This document shows, one piece after another, positions 1-7,483 of a DNA stretch of 10,519 nucleotides (position 1 is its first letter; each line of letters opens with the position of its first letter). The notes beneath the pieces were generated by a model. It saw only the letters and a list, made by a program, of their open reading frames with translations, did not search any database and had not been told where the DNA came from. Position numbers and translations under genes: made by a program. The stretch comes from Actinomycetota bacterium. GTDB taxonomy: Bacteria > Actinomycetota > Humimicrobiia > Humimicrobiales > Humimicrobiaceae. Location of the stretch: assembly GCA_003486795.1 (NCBI GenBank), contig DNFX01000289.1, positions 1 through 10,519 on the forward strand, given 5' to 3'.

Positions 1-1242
1 CTGGCAAAACCCATCAAAATCGGAAAAAGAACAGCCAAAAACAGATTTGTCATTCAGCCGATGGAATGTGCTGATTCAAGCCCGAGCGGTGGTTTTTCAG
101 AAAGATCGCTTGAACGTTATAAAAATCTTTTCGAAGGTGACGCAGGAGTAATTGTATTTGAATCAATAACAATGCAGTATGACAGCAGGGCAAGAAATTC
201 ACAGATAAGCCTTCAGCCGGATGATAAAGAAAACATCAGGGAATGGGAAAAATTTATAAAGGACATGAGAAAAATCAATCCTGATCCTCTTCTCATTGTC
301 CAGCTTAATCATTCAGGAGAAGTATCAGGTAGTAAGTTCTCAAAAAGAGTCTGCGTCAAACCACTGTACGGATTTGGGGGGGAAGTAATTGATGAAGATT
401 ATGTAGATAATACTATTGATTTATTCGTAAGATCATCAAAGATATTATATGATCTCGGCGCTGATGGCGTTGATCTTAAGTTCTGTCATGGTTATTTTGG
501 TTCCCAGGTTTTAAGACCTTACAATGACCGTAACTGGAAATACGGTCCGACCTGGGAGAAAAGAAGCAGATTTGCCTTTGATATGGTTGAAAAAGTCAGA
601 AAAACTGTGAATGATGATAATTTCATAGTCGGCTCAAAGGTATCAATGTGGGAAGGTTTTCCAGGTGGACAGGGAACTGCAGGTCCTGATACCGGAATAA
701 TCGACCTTACTGAATCAATCGATCTCTGTAAGGGACTTGAAGCAAGAGGTGCCAATTTTATACTTGAATCAACTGGTAATCCTTCAGTAACAATGGAGCT
801 TCACATGCCTGAAAGAGGCAAACCTGACGATGTCTACCTGCATTTTACAATGGCAAAGATAATCAAGGAAAACGTTGGTCCGGACGTAGTTGTAATAGGT
901 GGAGCTTATTCGGTACTTAATAATGGCAAGAATTTCCTGAAAGCAGTTCAGCCTGAGTGGAATTCACTTTTCCATTGGGGTAACTATAATATAGAACACG
1001 GCTATGCTGATATGGTTGCACTCGGAAGACAATCTCTTGCAGACCCGAAACTTCCGGCTAAATATCTTGCTGACAAAGAAGACGAGATAAACTGGTGCAC
1101 TGCCTGTGACAAGTGTGTTGAACTTCTGATAAGACAGGAAAATGTGGGATGCACAGTTTACAACAGACCTTATACTGAATTAATAAGAAAAGTAAGAGAA
1201 GAAAAAGGCAAATTAAGATTTAAAGTTACCGGCCTTGACTAA
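1..1242 (+). CDS. Old Yellow Enzyme-like NADH:flavin oxidoreductase with Fe-S cysteines (5' end missing)
   Basis: The frame is open from base 1, so the true start lies outside the window. The 20 residues before the first visible ATG (61) read as the normal OYE N-terminus, with PIKIG and KNRFVIQPME, so that ATG is internal. The protein is an FMN TIM-barrel ene-reductase-type enzyme. Numbered from the ATG, the substrate/flavin motif is KFCHGYF (140-146): the usual first His of HxxH is Lys140 and His143 is kept. The common YGGS-ENR stretch reads YGPTWEKR. Near the C-terminus, Cys346, Cys349, Cys352 and Cys364 form a CxxCxxC-x11-C cluster resembling the 4Fe-4S site of the 2,4-dienoyl-CoA reductase branch. 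The protein then stops, without the C-terminal FAD/NAD(P) domains of that branch. An external electron donor is therefore likely. The substrate is unknown. A terminator follows, so it probably ends its own transcript. Confidence 0.9.
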   Translation: MAKPIKIGKRTAKNRFVIQPMECADSSPSGGFSERSLERYKNLFEGDAGVIVFESITMQYDSRARNSQISLQPDDKENIREWEKFIKDMRKINPDPLLIVQLNHSGEVSGSKFSKRVCVKPLYGFGGEVIDEDYVDNTIDLFVRSSKILYDLGADGVDLKFCHGYFGSQVLRPYNDRNWKYGPTWEKRSRFAFDMVEKVRKTVNDDNFIVGSKVSMWEGFPGGQGTAGPDTGIIDLTESIDLCKGLEARGANFILESTGNPSVTMELHMPERGKPDDVYLHFTMAKIIKENVGPDVVVIGGAYSVLNNGKNFLKAVQPEWNSLFHWGNYNIEHGYADMVALGRQSLADPKLPAKYLADKEDEINWCTACDKCVELLIRQENVGCTVYNRPYTELIRKVREEKGKLRFKVTGLD

Positions 1243-1341
1243 TAATTACCATTGCCGGTTCTGCCGGAAAAGATATTTTCTGTTTATTTTATCGGATTTT
1301 AATCAATTAAGCTGATAAAAATTTAAAAATGTAGAAATATT

Positions 1342-1390
1342 AAAAACTCCTTCTTTGCATTTTAAAAAACTTTGGAGGAGTTTTTAATTT
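1342..1390 (+). terminator. Rho-independent terminator after the OYE gene
   Basis: A 12-bp stem with one G-U pair is formed by 1342-1353 (AAAAACTCCTTC) and 1374-1385 (GGAGGAGTTTTT), around a 20-nt loop. The right arm ends in a T run (TTTTTAATTT). It lies about 100 bases after the OYE stop and upstream of the isomerase start. It could end the OYE transcript or act as a leader attenuator. The loop is longer than usual. Confidence 0.6.
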
Positions 1391-1399
1391 CTGTTACTA

Positions 1400-1441
1400 T
1401 ATATTTTAAAATATTTTGCTGATTATATTTTAAAATATTTT
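1400..1441. repeat. Two exact 18-bp direct repeats, each with a 14-bp palindrome
   Basis: TATATTTTAAAATATTTT occurs exactly at 1400-1417 and again at 1424-1441, separated by GCTGAT, giving a 24-bp period. Each copy contains the perfect palindrome ATATTTTAAAATAT (1401-1414 and 1425-1438). The pair sits 75-116 bases before the GTG start of the isomerase gene. This is the usual place for a tandem operator or an AT-rich protein-binding site. No third copy was noticed elsewhere in the window. The binding protein is unknown. Confidence 0.6.
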
Positions 1442-1500
1442 TTTACAGAGAATCTCTCTGATAAAGCTGTAAATACTTATTTAAAAACTGGGTTTACTTA

Positions 1501-1518
1501 GCAGGAGAATAGCAGGTG
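1501..1518 (+). promoter_or_regulatory. Shine-Dalgarno site deciding a GTG start
   Basis: GCAGGAG (1501-1507) lies eight bases before GTG at 1516. The first downstream in-frame ATG (residue 8, TMIYE) has no comparable site at a good distance and would remove the first beta strand (YIGIS). GTG is therefore preferred. Confidence 0.7.
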
Positions 1519-2355
1519 TATATTGGTATAAGCACAATGATATATGAAACTGAAAAAAGTCTGGATAATCTTAAAGAATTCAGCTATATAGATAACCTTG
1601 GGTTGAAATATATAGAACTTTCAGATGCTTTTAATTTTCAGCAGAATGTGCTGAATTCTATCTTAAAGCAGAATCTTGAAGTATTTTCTGTTCATGCAGA
1701 ATATATGGGTGCAGATATTTCAAGTCCGGACGAAAAAATACGATCCAATGGTATCGATGATGCATTAAAAAGAATAAAATATCTGAAAGAGTTAAACGGA
1801 AGCATAATTGTAATTCATCCGGGTGGATGGTTTTCAGATAGGAATGAAAAAAATAAGAGAATAAAAAACTGTATAAACAGCCTGGTATATATTCTGAATA
1901 GAAAGCCTTCAGGAAATATAAAAATTGCAATCGAAAACCTGCCCATGGAATTTTTTGGTGATGATATCGAGATTATCAAATATATTCTTAATGAAAGCAG
2001 AAAAATAACCGGCACCAAGGAAGAAACCGGCATATGTCTTGATACCGGCCACGCTTTTCTGACAGATAGTATCTACGATTATCTTGATATTTTATATGAT
2101 GACATAATAAGTATTCATTTACATGACAATACAGGGGATAATAACAGAGACAGATCAGGGGCAGAAGATGATCTTCATGCAGTTCCTGGGGAAGGATTAA
2201 TAGACTGGAATAAGATTTTTAATATCCTATCAGATAAAAAATATAATGGCGGTCTGATATTTGAGGTGAAGAAAGGTAAAAAAACACTTGAGCAGACAAT
2301 GCAGGAAATAAAGCATTTCATAGACAGTAATCTTTTTCTGAAAAAGAATATTTAG
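1516..2355 (+). CDS. Sugar phosphate isomerase/epimerase-like TIM-barrel protein
   Basis: This 279-residue protein has the normal length for the xylose isomerase-like/AP endonuclease 2 TIM-barrel family (PF01261). Members bind one or two divalent metals and interconvert keto/aldo sugars or epimers; some relatives act as dehydratases or decarboxylases. Visible candidate metal and catalytic residues are His60 (SVHAEY), His101 (VIHPGGW), Glu140 (IAIENLP), Asp176 and His179 (CLDTGHA), His201/His203 (SIHLHDN), His221 (LHAVPGEG) and Glu250 (LIFEVK). This full set suggests an active enzyme. It starts with GTG behind a good ribosome site and is followed after 45 bases by an MFS permease, probably in the same operon. 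The pairing suggests uptake and first conversion of a sugar-like compound. The exact substrate cannot be assigned; a hexulose, inosose or sugar-acid enzyme would look similar. Confidence 0.85.
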   Translation: MYIGISTMIYETEKSLDNLKEFSYIDNLGLKYIELSDAFNFQQNVLNSILKQNLEVFSVHAEYMGADISSPDEKIRSNGIDDALKRIKYLKELNGSIIVIHPGGWFSDRNEKNKRIKNCINSLVYILNRKPSGNIKIAIENLPMEFFGDDIEIIKYILNESRKITGTKEETGICLDTGHAFLTDSIYDYLDILYDDIISIHLHDNTGDNNRDRSGAEDDLHAVPGEGLIDWNKIFNILSDKKYNGGLIFEVKKGKKTLEQTMQEIKHFIDSNLFLKKNI

Positions 2356-2400
2356 TTTTGTTTTTTCATTTAAATATTATTTTTAAGGCAGGATATAAAA

Positions 2401-3612
2401 ATGCAAAAAAAAGATAGATTTCTTGACTATCTTGTTGAACTCCCCAATTATCTTACTATTTTCATAACTCCCATTTATTTTCTTACGATAGGGCCGATGC
2501 TTATTGAGATGAGCAGGGATACGGGTTTTAGTACTGAAAACCTGAATCTTATTATAACTTTCTTCACTATTGGTCTTGTAGTAGGGCAGCTTACTTCTAT
2601 AATTTATAACAGATTCATGAAAAAAGTTGCAATCCTTACTATCAGTTATATTTTACAGATATGTCTTCTGATTACCCTGAGCTTTGTAAAAGATTTAATT
2701 GTATTTTATGTTTTTTATGTATTGATGGGATACATCGCTGGGGTTATCTGGATTCAGGCAACAAATTATATACTGGAAAGCAAAATAAATAATAAACCAC
2801 GCCTTACCACTATTTTCTTAAGTTTTTATCCTGTAGGTAATTTTGTAGCACCTTTTATCGCATCAAGTCTTATAAAAAATAATCTTAACTGGAGATATTC
2901 ATATTATATAACTGCTTTTATTGCACTCATTGTTCTGCTGCTTTATTTCTTTGTGAAGAAAATAAATAAAAAGGAAAATATATTAAATGAAAAAACAGAG
3001 AAAATAAATTTCAAAGAGGTTTTCAAAATAAGATATATAAATATTGTTTTTATTCTCGGATGCACCCTGCTTTTCTTTTATGTTATTCCTGAAACAATTT
3101 TTGCTACCTGGTCTGCTACTTTTCTGAGAAAGCTGAGGTTTTTTGAGATTGATAAAGCAAGTCTTGCTGTTTCCATATTCTGGATGGCAATTTTTGCCGG
3201 CCGATTGATAGTGAGTACTTTTGCGGGCAGGATAAAATCAAATTATATTATGCTTGTTCTGTCAGCAATAGGAATAATATCAATGGCTTTATTTGTAATA
3301 GCAAAATCACCTGTATTTATTTATCTGGCAATAGCATTTGCAGGACTGGGCTGTTCCGGAATCATTACTCTGGGAATAGCTGATGCAAGCACTGTATATG
3401 AAAAAGGAAGAGGGCTGCTGGCAAGCATTGTTTTTGCTGTCGTAAACTTTGGCACATCGATTACTCCGTTTATTACAAAATTTATTTCAGTTCGCAATCT
3501 TTCGTGGTCAGTAGGAGTTGCCTCAATATTTATGTTTTTAACTTTTATGACAATTATTATTAAAATTATTTATGAGAGAAGAAATATAAAAAATCAGGTG
3601 GCATCAATTTGA
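2401..3612 (+). CDS. MFS transporter, possibly of the FHS/TsgA-like group
   Basis: This 403-residue integral membrane protein has about twelve hydrophobic segments (roughly 15-35, 46-68, 74-95, 98-124, 136-157, 165-186, 212-233, 252-274, 282-300, 304-326, 336-360 and 370-391). A basic, polar central loop at about 187-211 splits the two halves, as in the major facilitator superfamily. The ARG-like charged loop after segment 2 is RFMKK (71-75). Segment 5 is followed by NWRYSYY, similar to the common WRxxF. The stretch ETIFATWSATFLR (231-243) resembles the FHS sugar/TsgA-like branch, so a sugar or polyol proton symporter is plausible, but the substrate is not proven. A ribosome site (AGGCAGGA) precedes the ATG. 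Its gene lies 45 bases after the isomerase gene, suggesting co-transcription. No terminator is clear in the 193 bases before the next gene. Confidence 0.85.
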   Translation: MQKKDRFLDYLVELPNYLTIFITPIYFLTIGPMLIEMSRDTGFSTENLNLIITFFTIGLVVGQLTSIIYNRFMKKVAILTISYILQICLLITLSFVKDLIVFYVFYVLMGYIAGVIWIQATNYILESKINNKPRLTTIFLSFYPVGNFVAPFIASSLIKNNLNWRYSYYITAFIALIVLLLYFFVKKINKKENILNEKTEKINFKEVFKIRYINIVFILGCTLLFFYVIPETIFATWSATFLRKLRFFEIDKASLAVSIFWMAIFAGRLIVSTFAGRIKSNYIMLVLSAIGIISMALFVIAKSPVFIYLAIAFAGLGCSGIITLGIADASTVYEKGRGLLASIVFAVVNFGTSITPFITKFISVRNLSWSVGVASIFMFLTFMTIIIKIIYERRNIKNQVASI

Positions 3613-3805
3613 TCTGCCGATATGCTTTTTACAGGTAAACAAAAACAGGTTTGATCCCGGCTGGATATTCAGAATTTTATTTTTTAAATTTATAATTATC
3701 AAGAAAGTATTCATGCAGAAATATTTTGACAAATAATTATAAAATTTTGGAATAAGAAAAAACAAGTTAAAATAGAATAAAAAAAATTATAAGGATAAGG
3801 TTATT
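3613..3805 (+). promoter_or_regulatory. Leader of the RuBisCO-like gene with a possible promoter
   Basis: There is no gene here. A perfect TTGACA lies at 3726-3731; the best partner is TGGAAT (3748-3753, 16-base spacer), which is only a 4/6 match to TATAAT, so the promoter call is tentative. TTATCA at 3696-3701 resembles the half-site seen at the DeoR control region but may be chance. AAGGATAAGG (3791-3800) is the ribosome site for the ATG at 3806. No clear terminator for the permease gene was found. Confidence 0.35.
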
Positions 3806-5098
3806 ATGAATGATTATTATGATATTTCACCCGTGATTCTGGCAGAAGAAGGTTTTGAAGGCGATTATATTATTGCCTCGTATTTTTATATTGCAAAATC
3901 TGATGAGGATATTTATGAAAAGGCAAAATCATTTGCAGTGGGGCAGACTATAGGTACCTGGATACCGGTTCCCGGTATTACTCCGGAGATGAAAAAGAAA
4001 TATGGCGGAAGAGTTGTAAGTATTTATGATATACCTCCTGCTGAGCTGACACCAGATCTGCCTGAAGAAACATACCATATAATTCAGATTGCTTTTCCTG
4101 ATGAAAATTTTCTTCCACAAATTCCGATGCTTATGACAACACTCCTGGGAAATGATGTTTCCACTTCAGCACAGGTAAAACTTGTTGACATCAAATTCTC
4201 AAGAAAATTTTTAAAAGCTTTCAGAGGACCCAGATTCGGAATTGACGGAATATATGATTATATTGGCCTTGGTTTACAGAGAAGACCTCTGGTGCTTAAT
4301 ATGATAAAGCCTTGCCTTGGTTATTCGGCAAGTGAGGGAGCTTCAATTTTCAGGCAGATAGCTCTGGGAGGGGTAGATATAATCAAGGATGATGAATTGT
4401 TTGCAGACACTAATTATAGTTCTATAAAAGACAGAGTACGTTTATACAAAAAAGCTGCAAAGGAAGTATATGAGCAGACAGGACATCTTACAAGATATTG
4501 TGTAAATATAACTGACAGATTTGACAAGGTTATCGAGCATGCAAAAACGGCAACAGAAGAAGGTGCTGATTTTTTAATGATTAATTTTGTTGCAACAGGT
4601 ATAAGTGTGCTTCAGACAATTACAGAGATGGATGAAATAAAAATACCGATTGTTGCTCATTATGCAACTGCAGGTTCAATGACAGAGTCACCTTTTACCG
4701 GTATCTCCACGCCACTTCTTCTGGGTAAGTTTGCAAGGATGACAGGGGCGGATATGTGTCTTTTTAGTTCTCCTTACAGCACCTATCCTTTCCTTAAAAG
4801 AAGGTATAAACAGATAGCAGATATGCAGAGGCTTCCCTTTGGGGAATTAAAGTCCACAATGCCGGTAATCGGGGGAGGAGTTCATCCCAATAGTGCTGAA
4901 AAAATAGTTAACGAACTCGGGAAAGAAATAGTGCTGGCAAGCGGAGGTGCAATACTCGGACATCCTATGGGACCTACAGAGGGGGCCAGATCCATGATGC
5001 AGGCAGCAGATGCTCTTGGCAGAGGTATGACTCTGCAGCAGGCTGCTTTACTAAAGGGTTATGAACCTCTAAAGGTTTCTATTGAAAAATGGAAGTAA
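3806..5098 (+). CDS. Form IV RuBisCO-like protein
   Basis: This 430-residue protein is homologous to the RuBisCO large subunit along its whole length, with an alpha/beta N-terminal domain (about 15-140) and a TIM barrel (about 150-420). Kept positions (spinach numbering in brackets) are GTW at 50-52, Asn116 (N123), Lys168 in IKPCLG (K175), Lys194-Asp195-Asp196-Glu197 (carbamate K201, D203, E204), His285 (H294), the GGGVH loop (355-360) and SGG-LGHP (379-387). Lost positions are E60 (Gly46), K177 (Cys170), R295 (Tyr286), loop-6 K334 (region 318-328 reads CLFSSPYSTYP) and S379 (Gly). The metal/enolate centre is therefore intact but the carboxylation residues are not, which is typical of Form IV. 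Known relatives act as a diketo-methylthiopentyl-phosphate enolase (MtnW), as a methylthioribulose-1-phosphate isomerase, or in D-apiose breakdown. No methionine-salvage genes lie nearby, so a sugar-acid role is the better inference. It is unlikely to fix CO2. Confidence 0.9.
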   Translation: MNDYYDISPVILAEEGFEGDYIIASYFYIAKSDEDIYEKAKSFAVGQTIGTWIPVPGITPEMKKKYGGRVVSIYDIPPAELTPDLPEETYHIIQIAFPDENFLPQIPMLMTTLLGNDVSTSAQVKLVDIKFSRKFLKAFRGPRFGIDGIYDYIGLGLQRRPLVLNMIKPCLGYSASEGASIFRQIALGGVDIIKDDELFADTNYSSIKDRVRLYKKAAKEVYEQTGHLTRYCVNITDRFDKVIEHAKTATEEGADFLMINFVATGISVLQTITEMDEIKIPIVAHYATAGSMTESPFTGISTPLLLGKFARMTGADMCLFSSPYSTYPFLKRRYKQIADMQRLPFGELKSTMPVIGGGVHPNSAEKIVNELGKEIVLASGGAILGHPMGPTEGARSMMQAADALGRGMTLQQAALLKGYEPLKVSIEKWK

Positions 5099-5128
5099 AA
5101 AAATCTTTTTTCTATTCTGTTGTTTATA

Positions 5129-5164
5129 AAAAATCAGCCTGATTTTTTGTTCAGGCTGATTTTT
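5129..5164. terminator. Strong bidirectional terminator between convergent genes
   Basis: A perfect 14-bp stem is formed by AAAAATCAGCCTGA (5129-5142) and TCAGGCTGATTTTT (5151-5164), with an 8-base loop. It has a GC core with A runs on the left and T runs on the right, so it works in both directions. It lies between the ends of the RuBisCO-like gene (5098, plus) and the Tm-1-like gene (5192, minus). Confidence 0.93.
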
Positions 5165-5191
5165 ATTCAATCATATTAAATAATTTAAATA

Positions 5192-6574
5192 CTACTCAAC
5201 TACATTCTTTAAATCCCTGTACATCCCTTTTTTCCATTTTTTATCCAGCATGTCTCCCATACATCTGTTTAAGAATTCTGCAAATTCAACATCAAGAATA
5301 TGATTATCACATTTTATAATGTCAAGATTATCATTGTTCCTGTCCCAGTTTTTCATAAATACGTCCCACATTAATGTAGCTCTTCTTGACCATTTGGGAT
5401 TATCAGGATCAGGCCACCAGACAGGTCCGTCTCCGTTTTCTTTTGCCCATCCCTTATCAACGCAAGCATCTTCAGCAGACTGATCATAAGCACTCCAGCC
5501 TTTCATAGGAACAATTAGTGCTGTCGGACCGTTTGTTTTGTTTAATTTTGTGATTATTTCAAGTGCCAGTTCCTCAGTTTCTTCTTTGTTGGGTACCATA
5601 ATTGTAACAGCTGAGTTATGGATGTATGGTTTGCCAGAATTTTTATATGATACCCTGCTTCCATCCCTGAAACCTTCAAGGTATTTTTCAGGAACTGTAT
5701 TTATGGGTCCATAAGCTGACTGATCAAGACCGCCCGGACAGACTATCTGGGGTATACCCATTCTGCTTGCTGCTGTAAGTCTTTCTCCTTCCCATTCACT
5801 GCTTATGCCGTAGATACTTCCATATTTTGTATTGCTAAGCTCACCTATTGTGATATCAAAAACAGCTGTAATTTCTCCCGAATCTATCAGGTCTTCCATA
5901 GTGGCACCCGTTCCCACCTGGTGAATGATGATGGAATCCCATCCTCTGTCATTCATAAATTTCTCACATCTTATAACGGTAGGTGTAGTAGTTCCGTAAG
6001 CTGTAAGTGCTACAAGTGGTTTTGCATCAGTCAGAGGTACATCCTTGTATTTTGCCATTCCGACTATTGCTGAGGAAGCATTGCCTATTATTTTTCTTGT
6101 AACTCTGTTTATTCCTTTTTCAGAAACAGGGTTTACAATGTAAATATCCTTATTTCCCAGCCAGCTGCTTACATCTCCTGAAGCAAGAGTTGACAGCATA
6201 ATTTTTGGAAAGCCAATAGGAAGAGCTCTCATTACCATGGTAGCAGTGGATGTCCCGACCGAACCTGCCCATGATATTACGCCGTCAATCTGATTGTTTT
6301 CATAAAGTTTGGTGATTTTGGCTGCTCCTGCCTTTCCTACAAGAGATATTGCGTCTGATCTGGAAGCTTTAAATACTTCCTCCTTCTCAAGCCCGCTTTC
6401 AGCAAGAACTTCTGAAAGAGAAATATCGGCCCATCCGACTTCATGACCTAGGCTTATTTCCATTATTATCGGATTGCCACCTGCTTTTTTTACTTCCTGT
6501 GCAAGAAATTTTATTTCATCTCCTTTGATATCCAGGATTCCCATGCAAAGTATATTTGGTTTTTTGTTGTTCAT
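5192..6574 (-). CDS. UPF0261 family, Tm-1-like ATP-binding protein
   Basis: This 460-residue protein belongs to UPF0261, the family of the N-terminal ATP-binding half of tomato Tm-1, which blocks tomato mosaic virus replication. The bacterial role is not established. Recognisable motifs in order are ILDIKGDE (13-20; usually GTKGDE), the glycine-rich WAGSVGTSTA (102-111), MLSTLASGD (126-134), TAYGTTTP (191-198), IHQVGTGA (217-224), DITIGEL (240-246), RLTAASRMGIPQIVCPGGLD (265-284), HNSAVTIM (319-326) and VPMKGWSAYD (355-364). It is longer than the roughly 400 residues typical of the family; the extra part, from about 375, is rich in Trp and Asp (VWWPDPDNPKWSRR) and is not recognised. The ribosome site is AAGGAAG four bases before the ATG. 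It is second in a two-gene minus-strand operon after the PF09370 gene. A kinase or ligase-type ATP use in carbohydrate breakdown is possible but is inference. Confidence 0.87.
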   Translation of the reverse strand: MNNKKPNILCMGILDIKGDEIKFLAQEVKKAGGNPIIMEISLGHEVGWADISLSEVLAESGLEKEEVFKASRSDAISLVGKAGAAKITKLYENNQIDGVISWAGSVGTSTATMVMRALPIGFPKIMLSTLASGDVSSWLGNKDIYIVNPVSEKGINRVTRKIIGNASSAIVGMAKYKDVPLTDAKPLVALTAYGTTTPTVIRCEKFMNDRGWDSIIIHQVGTGATMEDLIDSGEITAVFDITIGELSNTKYGSIYGISSEWEGERLTAASRMGIPQIVCPGGLDQSAYGPINTVPEKYLEGFRDGSRVSYKNSGKPYIHNSAVTIMVPNKEETEELALEIITKLNKTNGPTALIVPMKGWSAYDQSAEDACVDKGWAKENGDGPVWWPDPDNPKWSRRATLMWDVFMKNWDRNNDNLDIIKCDNHILDVEFAEFLNRCMGDMLDKKWKKGMYRDLKNVVE

Positions 6575-6621
6575 AGAACTTCCTTTTTATTTAGCTGATT
6601 TGATTAGAATTAATTATTTAC

Positions 6622-7455
6622 TTATCTGGCTATAGGAATGTTTTTATATTCTTCTGTAACTTCAAGAATAGCCTTTTCGATAGGCATTCTTTCTGCCGCA
6701 GATCCGCCTGTAAATCCCTGTGCATTGGTATTCTTAAATATATATTCTACTTCTTTCGGGCCTTCTATAGGACCACCATGTGCAAAAAGAATAACATTTT
6801 TATTTACTTTCCTGGCAGCATCAAATATTTTCTGGCTTAGCTGAGCAGCTTCATCAAGTGACATTGTTGCTTTTGCACCGATAGTCCCGCCCTTTGTTGA
6901 ACCAACATGTGATGAAATAATATCTGCACCTGCATCTGCAAGGATTTCGGCTTCTTCAGGTGAAAAAGCATAGCAGAATGTAAACATTTTCATTTCTTTT
7001 GCAACTTTTACGAATTCAACTTCATTGCTCCAGCCCATTCCTATCTGCTCAATCTGAACACTGAATGTTTCTCCATAGAGTTTGCTTATAAACGGATTGA
7101 CGCCTGATATTCCCATATCCCATAATTTCTGAAGATGTTCCCTGTGAGGCAACAGGGGATTGTGTGGTGACGAAAGAGATATTACCGGTGCTTCTTTAAC
7201 CATCGGCAGTATTTCTACGGATAGGTCAAAAACAATCTGATTTACATCCCAGAATGGCAGAAAAGCAGCAACAGAACCAAGACCTTTTAATCTGCAATAA
7301 CTGGTGGGAGAAATACAGATTAAATCAGAACCTCCTTTTTCCTGAAGTTTTGCAGAAATTCCCATTCCACAGTTCGGCATGAATAACGGTTTTTTCCTGG
7401 ATATTTCTGTCTGAAGTCTTTCAACTATTTCCTCTGAAGTATATCTTTTAGCCAT
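6622..7455 (-). CDS. PF09370 'phosphoenolpyruvate hydrolase' family TIM-barrel protein
   Basis: This 277-residue protein is near the usual family length. The family is the bacterial counterpart of the C-terminal half of plant Tm-1 and is distantly like PEP mutase/isocitrate lyase barrels; the 'PEP hydrolase' name is weakly supported. Family signatures are PNCGMGISAKLQEKGGSDLI (27-46), RLKGLGSVAAFLPFWDVNQI (55-74), MGISGVNPF (about 114-122), ISSHVGSTKGGTIGAKA (about 180-196), HGGPIEGPKEV (226-236) and GFTGGSAAERMPIEKAI (248-264). Several positions differ from the forms I recall as most common, for example the ICISPTSYCR stretch. The start has a strong ribosome site (AAGGGG, five bases from the ATG). 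It leads the minus-strand operon, with the Tm-1-like gene 47 bases behind, and is divergent from the DeoR regulator. The product probably works in the cytoplasm together with its partner, perhaps as one complex, because plants fuse the two modules. Confidence 0.87.
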   Translation of the reverse strand: MAKRYTSEEIVERLQTEISRKKPLFMPNCGMGISAKLQEKGGSDLICISPTSYCRLKGLGSVAAFLPFWDVNQIVFDLSVEILPMVKEAPVISLSSPHNPLLPHREHLQKLWDMGISGVNPFISKLYGETFSVQIEQIGMGWSNEVEFVKVAKEMKMFTFCYAFSPEEAEILADAGADIISSHVGSTKGGTIGAKATMSLDEAAQLSQKIFDAARKVNKNVILFAHGGPIEGPKEVEYIFKNTNAQGFTGGSAAERMPIEKAILEVTEEYKNIPIAR

Positions 7456-7483
7456 ATTTTCCCCTTTCTTATTATTTTAAAGT

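Noticed and set aside
1228..1259. ACCGGC/GCCGGT hairpin across the OYE stop codon
   Set aside because: The arms are only six bases with a long loop and no T run after it; the stronger hairpin at 1342-1390 explains termination better.
3806..5098. A functional CO2-fixing RuBisCO
   Set aside because: Loop-6 Lys, the K177, R295 and E60 equivalents are missing, and no small subunit or phosphoribulokinase is present.
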